Positions 1 to 9,792 of a stretch of DNA of 64,000 bases are shown here, in pieces. The position numbers were made by a program, and so were the translations under genes. The notes under the pieces are model-generated. The model saw only the letters and a list, made by a program, of their open reading frames with translations. It did no database searches and had not been told where the DNA came from. Numbering within the stretch: position 1 is the stretch's first letter; each line of letters opens with the position of its first letter. This DNA is from Marinobacter sp. 2_MG-2023 (lineage in GTDB: Bacteria > Pseudomonadota > Gammaproteobacteria > Pseudomonadales > Oleiphilaceae), in NCBI RefSeq assembly GCF_030546935.1, contig NZ_JAUOPH010000003.1:434001-498000 (forward strand). The letters run 5' to 3'.

Positions 1-147
1 CTCGCCTGCCATCATCCACATTGCCCGCCGCACGCCAATAGTGATGCCCAGCGACAATGCCAGAGTCATACACATACCGGGTGTGATCGAGACAATAAAA
101 AAGGTCGGGATGAAGGCCGACAACAAAGACAGGTTCAAAAACGACAC
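1..147 (-). CDS. LysE/RhtB-family amino-acid exporter, N-terminal part (cut by window edge)
   Basis: Only the first 49 codons lie in the window, read leftwards from a GTG at 147. The translation contains FFIVSITPG near residues 13-21 and then ALSLGITIGVRRAMW. This is the typical first membrane helix of LysE/RhtB translocators (a TPG turn followed by a Gly-rich second helix with an Arg pair). The family exports amino acids or similar small molecules across the inner membrane by proton antiport. No ATG occurs in frame upstream, and a weak GTGAG precedes the GTG. It is divergent from the hydrolase at 279. The family call is reasonably safe; the substrate cannot be told. Confidence 0.72.
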   Translation of the reverse strand, partial: MSFLNLSLLSAFIPTFFIVSITPGMCMTLALSLGITIGVRRAMWMMAGE

Positions 148-278
148 GTTGCTGCACTCACTAATAAAATATGGCGGGCTCGGGAGAATACATGTTAATT
201 CATCCAAACCTTCCATCCCAGTCGCTCGTGGACTATCTTGCTCCCTGATCCGCATACGCTCTGACAGGAATAAAAGCC

Positions 279-1112
279 ATGCCTTCCGTATCAGCAACCG
301 AACGCTTTATTTCGACCTCTGACGGCGAGCTCTTTGTAAAGAGCTGGACGCCGGTTTCAGGCATCAAACCCGCAACCACTGCACCGGTTGTGCTGTTTCA
401 TGACTCCCTTGGAAGTGTTGAGCTCTGGCGGGATTTTCCGGAACTGCTGGCACGCTCGCTCGGTCGCCAGGTTATTGCCTATGACCGCCCCGGGTTCGGA
501 CGCTCCTATGCCCGCGCGGACGCGCTGGAATCAGACTTCATCATTAGCGAGGCAACCGGGCCGTTCACAGCGATACTTGATGAGCTGGGTATAAAAGGCT
601 TTATCGCATTCGGGCACAGTGTGGGCGGAGCTATGGCTGCCGTTTGCGCAGCAACTTTCCCCGATCGATGTGTTGCCCTAATCACCGAAGCGGCCCAGGC
701 GTTTGTTGAGGATCTTACGGTTAAAGGAATTCGAGATGCAGAACAGGTTTTTGCGCAGGACGGTCAGATCGATCGTCTAAGAAAATACCACGGTGAAAAG
801 GCAGACTGGGTTCTGCGCGCCTGGACGGGAACCTGGCTATCAGAAAACTTCCAGCATTGGACCCTCAACGAAACCTTATCCCGAGTGAGCTGCCCTGTAC
901 TCGCCATTCACGGCGAGAACGACGAGTTCGGGACAGCCGCCCACCCGGAACTTTATACCTCACTCCCGGCCGGGCCCTGCGTTTTAGAGCTGCTAAACGA
1001 ATGCGGACACGTTCCACACCGGGAAAAGCCGGATGTCGTTGTGCGTCTGGTCAGCGATTTTGTTGATGAGTATTTGGTGCCCGTTGCCTTAGGGGACCAG
1101 ACCAATCACTAA
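279..1112 (+). CDS. Alpha/beta hydrolase
   Basis: A 277-residue alpha/beta-hydrolase-fold enzyme without signal peptide, so cytosolic. The oxyanion-hole segment is HDSLGS (41-46), the nucleophile elbow is GHSVGG with Ser114, the acid is Asp215 in HGENDEFG, and the histidine is His244 in CGHVPH. The catalytic triad is therefore complete and the length is normal for the family. AGGA nine bases before the ATG supports the start. It stands alone, divergent from the LysE gene and convergent with (touching) the retropepsin-like gene. Substrate unknown: esterase, haloperoxidase-like and meta-cleavage hydrolase families all look like this. Confidence 0.85.
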   Translation: MPSVSATERFISTSDGELFVKSWTPVSGIKPATTAPVVLFHDSLGSVELWRDFPELLARSLGRQVIAYDRPGFGRSYARADALESDFIISEATGPFTAILDELGIKGFIAFGHSVGGAMAAVCAATFPDRCVALITEAAQAFVEDLTVKGIRDAEQVFAQDGQIDRLRKYHGEKADWVLRAWTGTWLSENFQHWTLNETLSRVSCPVLAIHGENDEFGTAAHPELYTSLPAGPCVLELLNECGHVPHREKPDVVVRLVSDFVDEYLVPVALGDQTNH

Positions 1113-1723
1113 GTTGCATCCGTACTGACGATTTTGGCCTGATTCTCCTCCGCGAGTTCTTCCAGGCTCATGTACTCGCATTCCTTGTTAGCGATAAAGC
1201 TGTCTGCGGAGTCGATCAGAATATTGTCGTCTCTCATGAAGCGGCGGCCGAGTAGCACCGGATAGGAAAAGTTGCCGCGGTCGGTAAGCGAAAACTGGGT
1301 TTTGTGGCTGGCACCGGCAATGCAGAAGTCCATCATTACCACGTAGCGTCTCTGGGACGGCGCGCCTTTGCGCTTTATAAGCACTGTGCGTTCTACCGGT
1401 CGTTCAAGCTCCAGAATGATCTCTTCGTGGTCAATATCGCCTTCTGAGGGGTGATCTTTGTGGTCTGCCAGCGGTATCTGGAACTTCACCCACTTTTGAT
1501 CGTCTTGTTTAAATTCTTCTACGTTCACAGCGTGTAATGATGACGTTTTCGCACCTGTGTCCAATCGTGCTTTAAGTCTCAGGCCTGTGTCGTTCATCAC
1601 GACCCACTCTACGAAGCCGAGTGTCTCGGGAACTGACGGTTCGCTCTTTGGGGCTGTTTCTGACCATGCAACCGCTGGAAAAACAAGTGCTGTGGCGAGT
1701 GATAAAGGTATCAGGGACTTCAT
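1109..1723 (-). CDS. Retropepsin-like / 'ATP-dependent zinc protease' family protein (DUF785), exported
   Basis: 204 residues with an N-terminal signal peptide (hydrophobic 4-20, cleavage near AVAWS). The core motif is RLDTGAKTSSLHA (Asp55-Thr-Gly), the aspartic-protease-like signature of the Zn_protease/DUF785 family, with VLLGRRFM later as the second conserved block. Relatives are often encoded with RimK-type ATP-grasp ligases; none is present here. The family name 'zinc protease' is historical and activity is poorly established. The ATG overlaps the stop of acpH (ATGA), and AGGAGG lies six bases upstream, so the two genes are translationally coupled. The exported location distinguishes it from shorter cytosolic homologues. 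Confidence 0.8.
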   Translation of the reverse strand: MKSLIPLSLATALVFPAVAWSETAPKSEPSVPETLGFVEWVVMNDTGLRLKARLDTGAKTSSLHAVNVEEFKQDDQKWVKFQIPLADHKDHPSEGDIDHEEIILELERPVERTVLIKRKGAPSQRRYVVMMDFCIAGASHKTQFSLTDRGNFSYPVLLGRRFMRDDNILIDSADSFIANKECEYMSLEELAEENQAKIVSTDAT

Positions 1724-2295
1724 TCAATTCCTCCTGCAAATTCCTGTAAATCCGGGAAAAATGATAAAAAATGTTCTTCAAGTTCTGAGTGCAGCGGTCG
1801 TATCTCGTTAATGATGCCTGTAAACGAGTTCTGGAAGCGTATGCGTGCTGCAACCCGGTCCAGCGCATATCCAATGTTGTCGAGACTACGGTAGGACCCA
1901 AACCAGTCGTGCGCCACCATGTGCCGGGTTGTCCTGCTCATATCTGGTGTCATCAGATCTTCGTTGGCTTGTAGCTCCTTGTAGACGTCCCTTATAAAAG
2001 TGTTCGGGTCGGTATCAGTAAACTCGCTCCAATGACACAAAAGAAAGTGGTCGTACAGAATATCCAGAGCCACGCCCGCAAATTTGCGTCGCTGTCCGGA
2101 AAAAAGCCGTTTGCTTGCCAATACATCGGGGTGCCTGTCAGTAAAAGTGTCCACTGCCAGGTGGTGTCGAACGCCAAACCTTACGGTCTGCGGCAACGCC
2201 GCAAGATCCACGCCCCGGGTAAAGTCCCCAAGCAGGCTGCCCACCCGTGCTTCGGGCGAGTCCGGGGCAAGAAAAAGGTGGGCGAGATGGTTCAA
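1720..2295 (-). CDS. acpH: Acyl carrier protein phosphodiesterase AcpH
   Basis: 191 residues beginning NHLAHLFLA with the conserved GSLLGDFTRG (about 18-27) and later DVLASKRLF-type segments. These are hallmarks of AcpH (YajB), which hydrolyses the phosphopantetheine arm from holo-ACP to regenerate apo-ACP. Length matches the family (about 190). The start is a TTG at 2295; no better in-frame start retains the conserved NHLAH opening. It is the first gene of a two-gene leftward operon with the retropepsin-like gene, overlapping it by four bases. Confidence 0.85.
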   Translation of the reverse strand: MNHLAHLFLAPDSPEARVGSLLGDFTRGVDLAALPQTVRFGVRHHLAVDTFTDRHPDVLASKRLFSGQRRKFAGVALDILYDHFLLCHWSEFTDTDPNTFIRDVYKELQANEDLMTPDMSRTTRHMVAHDWFGSYRSLDNIGYALDRVAARIRFQNSFTGIINEIRPLHSELEEHFLSFFPDLQEFAGGIE

Positions 2296-2504
2296 CGTTC
2301 GAATCCCGGTATGTTTGTGTTGATGGTGACTATTGAGACTGCATCAAACTTGACCGTTTTTCCATATCCAACCGCTACACGAGGCCCTAACTGTCGGTGT
2401 TTTAATGTGTGGTTCATAAAGCTACAGGCCCCCGGTTACCTTGCGGATGTGGTTCACCGCAGGTATTCTGACGCATCTCTCGGTTCAGCTGATTCGGGCA
2501 TCCA

Positions 2505-3956
2505 TTGCGAAACCTCTATCCCGTTGTTTTTATTGTCAGCCTTATGTTTGTGCTGCTGAGCATATTCATGACGCTGCCGATATTTCTGTTACTCGGCTCG
2601 GAAGCGCCGAACGCAGCGTCGTTTGTGGAGTCGGCGGCGATTGTCTTCGGCATTGGTTTGCTGGGTATTGTGTCCACGTACAGACAACCCCGAGAGCTGA
2701 AGCCACGTTATATGTTCGTGCTTACGGTCTCCTCCTGGTTCATCATCGCCCTGCTCTCTTCACTCCCTTTTTACCTTAGTGGCCATGGTATTTCTGCGGC
2801 AGATTCATTTTTTGAGGGTGCCTCCGGTATAACCACGACTGGAGCGACTGTGTTAAGTGGTCTGGATACCATGGACAGGGACCTGCTCCTTTGGCGCTCT
2901 ATCCTGCAGTGGATAGGCGGGATCGGGATTATCGGCATGTTCGTAGCTGTGCTGCCATTCCTCCGTGTTGGCGGAATGCGGCTGTTCGCTACTGAGTCAT
3001 CGGAGTGGACTGACAAGGCGCTTCCGAGAATGAAAACACTTAGCCGCGGTCTGCTTTTTGTCTATCTCGGCTTTTCGATCATCGCAGTTGTGACCTACTG
3101 GCTTTCGGGCATGACGCTCTTCGATGCCTTCAACCATGGCTTGACCAGTATCGCCACTGGCGGCTTCTCTACTTCAGATCTGAGCATGGGTAAGTTCAAT
3201 GATCTGATATTGATGGAAGCTTCATTTTTCATGATGATCGGCAGCTTGCCGTTCTTTCTGTTTGTAAGGGAGCTCCACGGCCAGCGTGGGGTGCTCTTCA
3301 GGGATCAGCAGGTCAGGTTGTTCCTGACTATCTTGCTAGTGGTGCCTGCTCTTCTCACTCTATATCGTTGGGCTGTTTCTCCTGTGCCTTTTGATCCTCT
3401 GCATAACTATGTTGCAACGCTGTTTAATGTAACATCTGTTGTAACAACAACTGGCTACGCGTCAGAGGATTATTCGGCCTGGGGACCCTTGGCTTTTGTG
3501 TTGTTTTTCTTCCTGATGTTTATTGGTGGGTGTTCAGGCTCCACTTCAGGGGGCATGAAAATTTTCCGCTTTCAGTTATCCGTGATCGTCCTGCGGGAGC
3601 AAATGATCCGTTTACTGCACCCCCGTGCGGTGTTGACTCGCAATTACAATGGCCGTGCTGTCAGTGACGATATCATCGCGTCGATGATCGCCTACACCTT
3701 TATATTCCTGTTGTGTCTGTTGCTGATCACCGTTGCGCTGGCCGCTATGCAGCTCGATTTCATTACGTCTTTATCCGGGGCACTTACAGCCTTGACCAAT
3801 GTAGGGCCTGGGTTGGGCGACATTATTGGCCCTGCGGGGAACTTCGGCCCACTGCCCGATGCCGCCAAGTGGGTGCTGGCTGTCGGTATGCTCATGGGGC
3901 GGCTGGAGATTCTGAGCGTGGTCATTGTGCTTTCACCAGCTTTCTGGCGCAGCTGA
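2505..3956 (+). CDS. trkH: Trk-type potassium uptake protein, membrane subunit
   Basis: 483-residue polytopic membrane protein of the TrkH/TrkG/KtrB superfamily. The four selectivity-filter loops are visible: TTTGAT (110-115), ATGGFS (217-222), TTTGYA (314-319) and NVGPGLG (about 430), plus GCSGSTSGGMK after the third. TrkH forms the K+ channel-like subunit gated by the cytosolic NAD-binding subunit TrkA, which is not encoded nearby. The start is TTG at 2505, directly after an in-frame stop at 2490-2492. An ATG at 2544 would remove half of the first helix and is less likely. Monocistronic; convergent with the esterase gene. Confidence 0.9.
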   Translation: MRNLYPVVFIVSLMFVLLSIFMTLPIFLLLGSEAPNAASFVESAAIVFGIGLLGIVSTYRQPRELKPRYMFVLTVSSWFIIALLSSLPFYLSGHGISAADSFFEGASGITTTGATVLSGLDTMDRDLLLWRSILQWIGGIGIIGMFVAVLPFLRVGGMRLFATESSEWTDKALPRMKTLSRGLLFVYLGFSIIAVVTYWLSGMTLFDAFNHGLTSIATGGFSTSDLSMGKFNDLILMEASFFMMIGSLPFFLFVRELHGQRGVLFRDQQVRLFLTILLVVPALLTLYRWAVSPVPFDPLHNYVATLFNVTSVVTTTGYASEDYSAWGPLAFVLFFFLMFIGGCSGSTSGGMKIFRFQLSVIVLREQMIRLLHPRAVLTRNYNGRAVSDDIIASMIAYTFIFLLCLLLITVALAAMQLDFITSLSGALTALTNVGPGLGDIIGPAGNFGPLPDAAKWVLAVGMLMGRLEILSVVIVLSPAFWRS

Positions 3957-4020
3957 GGCAGCGGAACAAGCCCGCCTCAGCCCGTTGCCGTCTCTGGAGC
4001 CTATCCAGCCGACGGGGTTG

Positions 4021-4680
4021 TCAGAGTACGTGCTTGCAGATAAAACGCCCTATGTCCTGAACTTCTTCAAGGCACACGCTGTGCTCCATCGGGAAGGTCA
4101 TGTACGCGGGATCGTAGCCCATGCCTTTCAGTGCTGCGACACTTCGCACGCCCAGTGTTTCCGGAACCATCGGATCGGCAGTGCCATGATAGACGTTTAT
4201 AGGAATACCTGCGTTTGCTTCCGACGGCTGGACAGTTTTCTCTGTGGCGAAGTAGGTCGAGAGCGCCAGAATACCTGCAAGGCGTTTTGGGAAAGACAGG
4301 CCCAGTTCATAGGCAACTGCTCCGCCCTGTGAAAAACCGGCAATAATGATTTTCTCTGCAGGAATACCGCGCTCTATTTCCTGCTCGATCAGCTTGCCTA
4401 CCGCCCGGGCAGAATCCATCAGCTGTTCGGTGTCCACAACCCGGTCAATATCCATGGCTTTTATGTCATACCAGGCAGGCATGGTCATGCCACCATTGAT
4501 AGTGACAGGCAAGTTGGGCGCATGCGGGAAGATGAAACGTACGGCAGCATCGTCCGGTAAACCTAGCTCCGGCACTACAGGCTCGAAGTCGTGGCCACTG
4601 GCGCCGAGACCGTGCAGCCAGATAACGGCCGCTGTAGGGTTGGCTCGGGTTTCTACCTCAATATACTGAAGATCCTGCAC
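4021..4680 (-). CDS. Carboxylesterase/phospholipase-type alpha/beta hydrolase
   Basis: 219 residues, the usual size of the bacterial carboxylesterase / lysophospholipase family (Pseudomonas EstB type, related to acyl-protein thioesterases). It starts with the family block VIWLHGLGASGHDF (about 19-32). The nucleophile is Ser in GFSQGGAVAYE, Asp is in GTADPMVP, and the terminal His is in PMEHSVCLEE. No signal peptide. The start is GTG with GAGG six bases upstream. It probably hydrolyses short-chain or lysophospholipid esters; substrate inferred from family only. It is followed leftwards by the convergent trkH, and the acyltransferase gene lies 36 bp upstream on the same strand. Confidence 0.85.
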   Translation of the reverse strand: MQDLQYIEVETRANPTAAVIWLHGLGASGHDFEPVVPELGLPDDAAVRFIFPHAPNLPVTINGGMTMPAWYDIKAMDIDRVVDTEQLMDSARAVGKLIEQEIERGIPAEKIIIAGFSQGGAVAYELGLSFPKRLAGILALSTYFATEKTVQPSEANAGIPINVYHGTADPMVPETLGVRSVAALKGMGYDPAYMTFPMEHSVCLEEVQDIGRFICKHVL

Positions 4681-4716
4681 GCAGTACCTCGTCTTTTAAA
4701 GAATGTGTGGTCCGGA

Positions 4717-5910
4717 TTAATCCGGAGTGTTCTCACTGGTGTTTGCATTTAACGCGGTCTGCACCGGGTTAGCATACATGTCCAGTAGGTAGGGTCGGAT
4801 GTCGGGATCACAAGCCTCCAACCTTTTTTCCATTTCCAGGCGTGCGACCTGCATGTCATCTTCAGACCAGTTTCCGGCAGTTACCACAGATTCACGGATC
4901 TTCTCTGCATCCATGATCCCGGGGGAATGCAGTCCACGCTTCTCGTAGGCCACCAGATTAGAGGCATGCAGGTGGTAATTGGCATGCACTTCATGGTCGA
5001 TCAGGGCTGCAAGCTCTTTGGCATTTTCAGGTGCATCTACAATGGGAGCGCCAAAATGAACGTGCACATGGCCCTTAAAACCGGTCAGGCCTTTCATGAT
5101 CTGCTCTGTGTCCTCGCCTTCCGCTTTCTTATAGCTGCCAGCCCTAGCCTTGGTTTCCAGCTCGCGGGCTTTGTCGCCATCGCATGGATCGTATTCATAG
5201 GATATGGATACCGGAACGATGCGGAGCTTGTTCATTGCTTCAGCGAAGCTAAGGCCGCTCTTCTTACAGCTCATGTAGAACATCTTGATGATGGCAGGAT
5301 CGGTGAAATCCAGGCCGTCTTTTGCACGCCCCTCTCGCTGGGCGATCCAGATGTTCTCGTTATTAGCGATGCTGTGATTAATAAATCCCGAAAGCAGAAT
5401 ATAGGCGTCACGCATTTCACGCGGGCTTGTCATGTTGCGGCGAACAATAAAGCTCTTGTTCAGGCGCATCATTTCGGCAAAAACGGGATTGGCCAGCAAG
5501 TTGTCGCCAATAGCTATTCGTGTGGTGCGCAGCCCGTTCTGAAAAAGGAGGTAGTTGACTACCATCGGGTCGAACACAATGTCGCGATGGTTCGAGATGA
5601 ACAGGTAGGCGCCATCTTTACTGAGATCCTGCACACCGCTGGTGGTAACTCGGGTGGTCGTACCTGTAATCAGCTCACCGATATATCCGGAAAGCCCGGC
5701 TTGAAGTTCATCCACCTCTGTAACATGGCCAAAATGGCTAGCGAGCCAGCGGCGCGTAAAAAACCTTAGTGGTGAGGGTGCCCAGCGCGCCAGTGCCGGC
5801 GACTTGAAGCGCCCCACCATATCCAGAAATTCTTGGTCGTTTAACAATCGTTGAATTGCGGGGCCAGTTTCGTCGTCCGAATACGGACGGATGGCGTCAA
5901 ATTCCTGCAT
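4717..5910 (-). CDS. Glycerolipid (1-acylglycerol-3-phosphate-like) acyltransferase
   Basis: 397 residues from the ATG at 5910, which opens MQEFDAIRPYSDDE, the usual beginning of this family. Longer versions from 5976 or 6009 are possible but add an unconserved leader. The PlsC-like acyltransferase block is FISNHRDIVFDP, where the Asp after His sits one residue further than in classical NHX4D enzymes. AQREGRAKDG follows as the second motif, and VSISYEYDP as the third. Proteins of this kind are annotated as 1-acyl-sn-glycerol-3-phosphate acyltransferases, but the exact acceptor is unproven. It is divergent from recQ, with the esterase gene downstream on the same strand. Confidence 0.8.
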   Translation of the reverse strand: MQEFDAIRPYSDDETGPAIQRLLNDQEFLDMVGRFKSPALARWAPSPLRFFTRRWLASHFGHVTEVDELQAGLSGYIGELITGTTTRVTTSGVQDLSKDGAYLFISNHRDIVFDPMVVNYLLFQNGLRTTRIAIGDNLLANPVFAEMMRLNKSFIVRRNMTSPREMRDAYILLSGFINHSIANNENIWIAQREGRAKDGLDFTDPAIIKMFYMSCKKSGLSFAEAMNKLRIVPVSISYEYDPCDGDKARELETKARAGSYKKAEGEDTEQIMKGLTGFKGHVHVHFGAPIVDAPENAKELAALIDHEVHANYHLHASNLVAYEKRGLHSPGIMDAEKIRESVVTAGNWSEDDMQVARLEMEKRLEACDPDIRPYLLDMYANPVQTALNANTSENTPD

Positions 5911-6097
5911 GGGTGCCCTGTTGTTATCAGTAACGATTATGTTGAGCCGTGAAACGGTAGTTTGAAACCGCGCCATTGTAACGTTTCTTCTGTGGTTTTG
6001 CCTCCCCAAAGGTTGCCCTTAAGGCCTTTCCTTGCGCTGAATCTGGTATGATCCGCTACCAGATTTCACCCCAGCATAGCGATTAGCCGGTTATTCT

Positions 6098-7966
6098 ATG
6101 TATCCCGACCAAGACTTTGAACAGCTCTCTGCACAGCGCCCAACTACCTCCGGCAGAAGCCCTGAACAGGTATTGCATGAGGTGTTTGGTTATGAGTCCT
6201 TTCGTCCGTTGCAGGGTGAGATCATCCGTGAGCTGGCCGCAGGCCGAGATGCCCTGGTTTTGATGCCCACCGGCGGTGGTAAATCGCTTTGCTATCAAGT
6301 TCCCGCACTTGTTCGTTCAGGCACGGCCATCGTTATTTCGCCGCTGATCGCCCTGATGCAGGACCAGGTTGCAGCCCTTCGAGAACTGGGAGTGCGGGCA
6401 GCCTTCCTGAATTCAACGATGGATTTTGAGCAGGCGCGGGCTACCGAATATGCGCTGAGCACCGGTGAACTGGACCTCCTGTATTGTGCTCCGGAGAGAT
6501 TGATTCAGCCCCGTACCCTGGAGCTGCTTCATGACGCGTCCATCTCATTGTTTGCCATCGACGAAGCCCACTGCGTTTCCCAATGGGGGCACGATTTCCG
6601 CTCGGATTATCTGCAGCTGGCGGTATTGGCAAATGAGTTTCCAACCGTTCCGCGGGTTGCGCTGACTGCGACCGCTGATGAGCGTACTCGTAAGGAAATC
6701 GCCGAACGCCTATCCCTGACCGAAGCCCGGCATTTCATAAGTGGCTTTGATCGCCCTAACATTCAGTATCGGATAGCCCCGAAAACCAATGCAAACAAAC
6801 AGTTGTTGGATTTTATAAAAGCAGAACATGAAGAAGATTGCGGGATTGTTTATTGCCTCTCGCGTAATAAGGTTGATGCCACAGCAAAAATGCTGGCGCA
6901 AAAAGGCTACACCGCATTGCCCTATCACGCCGGGCTCCCAGCAAATGACCGGGCCCAGAATCAAGAGCGGTTTTTGCGGGAGGACGGGGTAATTATTGTG
7001 GCCACCATTGCCTTTGGCATGGGCATCGATAAGCCCGATGTGCGCTTTGTTGCTCACCTTGACCTGCCTAAGAGCCTTGAAGCCTATTATCAGGAAACCG
7101 GCCGTGCAGGCCGTGATGGCAAGCCTTCTACTGCATGGATGGTTTATGGTCTGCAGGATGTGATCAAGCTTCGGCAGATGCTGGAAGCCTCTCAGGGGAA
7201 TGATCACTTCAAGCGTGTAGAAAGGCAGAAGCTGGATGCCATGCTGGGCCTTTGTGAAGTCACAAAATGCCGTCGTCAGGTATTGCTGAACTATTTTGGT
7301 GACGAGCTTGAGGCGCCTTGCGGCAACTGTGACACCTGTCTTAATCCGCCCGAAACATGGGATGGAACAGTTGCTGTTCAAAAGGCTCTATCCTGTGTAT
7401 TCCGCACCGGACAACGCTTTGGGGTTACCTATCTGATTGATGTCCTGCGCGGCTCGGAAAACGAGCGGGTTATGCAGTCGGGTCACCATCAGGTCTCAAC
7501 CTACGGCATAGGAACGGAACTCTCCGTAAACGAGTGGAAATCCGTGTTTCGGCAACTGGTGGCTAACGGATACCTGCGGGCCGACCCGGAGGGCTATGGC
7601 GCTCTTCAATTAACTGAACAATGCAGGCCACTACTGAAAGGTGAACACAAGGTTGAATTGCGCAAGGATCCGGTTGTTAAGGCATCGGCTGGGCGTGGGT
7701 CTGGCGGCAGAACCGGCAGCGCGGTCAAGGATCAGGTAACTGATCATGCCGGCTGGGACGCCTTGCGAGCCTGTCGCAAGGAGCTTGCTGACAAGCAGGG
7801 AGTGCCACCCTACGTTATTTTCCATGACACCACCCTGTTCGATATGCTTGAACGCAAGCCGCAAACCCTTGATGAGCTTGCTGGCGTAAGCGGCGTCGGC
7901 GCTGCAAAGCTGGAGAAGTATGGTGAGATATTCCTCTCTGCCATCGCCCGGCTGGATCCTGCATGA
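6098..7966 (+). CDS. recQ: ATP-dependent DNA helicase RecQ
   Basis: 622 residues, full RecQ architecture. Superfamily-2 helicase core: Walker [11 protein letters not shown] (about 55-64), DEAH at 155-158, aromatic-rich loop WGHDFRSDY, and motif [14 protein letters not shown]. The RecQ-C-terminal zinc site follows, with cysteines in [11 protein letters not shown] and CGNCDTC, then a winged-helix region and a C-terminal HRDC domain (from about 540, [20 protein letters not shown]). It unwinds DNA 3' to 5' in recombination and fork repair. Between the winged helix and HRDC is a Gly/Ser/Lys-rich linker. Monocistronic, with a weak ribosome-binding site. Confidence 0.95.
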   Translation: MYPDQDFEQLSAQRPTTSGRSPEQVLHEVFGYESFRPLQGEIIRELAAGRDALVLMPTGGGKSLCYQVPALVRSGTAIVISPLIALMQDQVAALRELGVRAAFLNSTMDFEQARATEYALSTGELDLLYCAPERLIQPRTLELLHDASISLFAIDEAHCVSQWGHDFRSDYLQLAVLANEFPTVPRVALTATADERTRKEIAERLSLTEARHFISGFDRPNIQYRIAPKTNANKQLLDFIKAEHEEDCGIVYCLSRNKVDATAKMLAQKGYTALPYHAGLPANDRAQNQERFLREDGVIIVATIAFGMGIDKPDVRFVAHLDLPKSLEAYYQETGRAGRDGKPSTAWMVYGLQDVIKLRQMLEASQGNDHFKRVERQKLDAMLGLCEVTKCRRQVLLNYFGDELEAPCGNCDTCLNPPETWDGTVAVQKALSCVFRTGQRFGVTYLIDVLRGSENERVMQSGHHQVSTYGIGTELSVNEWKSVFRQLVANGYLRADPEGYGALQLTEQCRPLLKGEHKVELRKDPVVKASAGRGSGGRTGSAVKDQVTDHAGWDALRACRKELADKQGVPPYVIFHDTTLFDMLERKPQTLDELAGVSGVGAAKLEKYGEIFLSAIARLDPA

Positions 7967-7986
7967 GGAAATGCCGGAGCTTTCAT

Positions 7987-8541
7987 TTATGCAGCCTGCT
8001 GGAATCCTTTCTTGCGTACCCGGTACTGCGCGATAGATGTAGCAACATGATTGCCATCACCATCACGTAACTCCCCTTTCAGCATGAATTTGGCGCGGCC
8101 GGTAGAGTCGGCATCTGCTCGGATTGAAGCAACGTCTTCCGGCGACAGAGAGAACTCCACTGTGACATCAGAATTAGCCGGTTGCAGAAACTCAAGAGTC
8201 ATTTCCTTCAGGATTGGCGTGTAGGCCGGGCCAAGATCAAACAGCGTGAGCACCCCACCAGGAATTTCCGCTACAAGAAAATAGGCGCCGGCATACAAGC
8301 TACCGAAGTGGTTCTTGTTGCCCTTCAGCTGTATGCGCGCTCGAACATATCCTGGTCTAACTTCTTCCACACTGAAGCGATTTCGGGGCGCAAACGGAAT
8401 CGACAATCCTATGATGCGATTCACGGCCGCATATCCCCCGGTTTTCTTTAACCACTCGACAGGTTGTGCCAAGGTTGCCTTAGGGTCCGTTGTGGAAATC
8501 CAGTTTCCGGTTGCACCGATAATACTGTCAATTAAGGCCAT
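7987..8541 (-). CDS. DUF4442 hotdog-fold protein (thioesterase-like)
   Basis: 184 residues from the ATG at 8541, chosen because AGGAG lies eight bases upstream; an 18-residue longer version is less likely. It matches the DUF4442 family, a hotdog fold related to acyl-CoA thioesterases: PFAPRNRFSVEEV, then KNHFGSLYAGAYFLVAEI, a helix-start equivalent to the thioesterase HFGAL segment. Function is not established; the fold suggests binding or hydrolysis of an acyl thioester. It stands alone, convergent with recQ. Confidence 0.75.
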   Translation of the reverse strand: MALIDSIIGATGNWISTTDPKATLAQPVEWLKKTGGYAAVNRIIGLSIPFAPRNRFSVEEVRPGYVRARIQLKGNKNHFGSLYAGAYFLVAEIPGGVLTLFDLGPAYTPILKEMTLEFLQPANSDVTVEFSLSPEDVASIRADADSTGRAKFMLKGELRDGDGNHVATSIAQYRVRKKGFQQAA

Positions 8542-8752
8542 TTTTACGCTCCTGAATTTTGCCTGGAGCGAATCATTACAATGGCACCTGCACATCGCAA
8601 CACTCTTTTACAATATTTTTGCTGGATTCACACTCGCCATATTCATTCTGATCTAGAGTAAGAGCGAAGATGCATAAACCGCGATGCACGTGCGATCAGG
8701 TATTGAGTTCGCAGGAATGGATTCAGAGCAGACAAGAAAAAGGATTCAGAAA

Positions 8753-9694
8753 TTGAGATGTGGCCACGGCTTTTCAGCTTGTGTTCGTTTGGGTGTCAGG
8801 TTAACTGTCGCTGTTGTGCTTTTATTAGCGGGCACATCCACGACACTGTGGGCTGTCGATCATTCAGTTAACCCCCCTTCGCAAGATTATGTTCTGTGGT
8901 ACCGGAATTACGACAGCCCGGCGATTCATGCTTTGGTTAGCCTCGCCTTGCAGAAAACACCGGAATACGGCGATTTCCGCATTCTTAGAAGTCAGGAGCT
9001 GAGCCAGGGCCGAGCGCTGCGGGAGCTCGCGCAAGGCGATAACCGCCTGCTGGATATAGCGAATGTGGCTACTTCGGTAGAGCGAGAAGTTTTTCTCACC
9101 CCAGTTCCGGTTCCTGTGGATGGTGGACTGCTTGGTTTTCGAGTGTGTGTCGTTACAGCTGAAAGCCTTCCGTTGTTCGAGGACATCCATTCTCTTGCAG
9201 ATCTTCGTGAGAAAGGCATTCGGATAGGCCAGGGTTCGCATTGGCCGGACACGCCGGTCCTGATCGAAAATAAGATACCCGTAATTACCCATTCCCGCTA
9301 TGAAATCCTGTTCGGCATGCTGAAGAATGAGCGCTTCGACTGTTTTGCCAGGGGCGTCAGCGAAGTTCTGAACGACCTTGGAGTTGAAAATGATCCGGAG
9401 CTGGTAATAGAGCCAACGCTGATGCTGGCTTATCCAATGCCCTCTTACCTGTTTGTCGGGCCTGAAGATCTCGCCACGGCACACCGCCTGCACTTGGGAA
9501 TGGAACGAGCTATCCGGGATGGGAGTTTCGGTGCTTTTCTCCAGCAATATTACGCAGCCGCGGTCTCGACACTTAACCTTGATCGTCGCACGATGATCGT
9601 TCTGGAAAATCCGTTTCTAAGTGATGAATCTGACAACCTGGGGCGCCAAACGCTGCGCAACCTGCGCTGGCGCCTTGAGCTGCTTAGTCGCTGA
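8753..9694 (+). CDS. Orphan periplasmic substrate-binding-like protein
   Basis: About 313 residues from a TTG at 8753, which has AAAGGA ten bases upstream and places a normal signal peptide at the N-terminus (RLTVAVVLLLAG ... TLWA). In-frame ATGs at 8684 and 8717 would add 12-23 polar residues before it. The body resembles type-II periplasmic binding proteins: a YVLWYRNYDSPA opening, SLADLREKGIRIGQGSHWPD at the domain hinge, and ERFDCFARGVSEV, where the family decides the charge at the ligand site. No transporter genes adjoin, so it may act as a sensor or a solitary solute scavenger. Function unknown. Confidence 0.6.
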   Translation: MRCGHGFSACVRLGVRLTVAVVLLLAGTSTTLWAVDHSVNPPSQDYVLWYRNYDSPAIHALVSLALQKTPEYGDFRILRSQELSQGRALRELAQGDNRLLDIANVATSVEREVFLTPVPVPVDGGLLGFRVCVVTAESLPLFEDIHSLADLREKGIRIGQGSHWPDTPVLIENKIPVITHSRYEILFGMLKNERFDCFARGVSEVLNDLGVENDPELVIEPTLMLAYPMPSYLFVGPEDLATAHRLHLGMERAIRDGSFGAFLQQYYAAAVSTLNLDRRTMIVLENPFLSDESDNLGRQTLRNLRWRLELLSR

Positions 9695-9792
9695 GCCCCA
9701 CGCAGGTATTTAGCTCCCTGTGCGACCTATTTGAAGCCTTCTGTTAAACTTGGTTATCAAATCCATTCCCAGCCATACAGGAGCCCCGCTGA

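Noticed and set aside
41-322. A 93-codon + strand frame at the left edge
   Set aside because: Antisense to the LysE N-terminus and overlapping the hydrolase start; no recognisable sequence.
2290-2310. GTTCGAATCCCGG, like a tRNA T-loop
   Set aside because: The adjacent bases cannot form a T-stem, and there is no anticodon or acceptor arm; it lies at the acpH start and is probably chance.
4927-5769. A 280-codon + strand frame inside the acyltransferase gene
   Set aside because: Complement of a well-supported gene; no ribosome-binding site and no recognisable fold.
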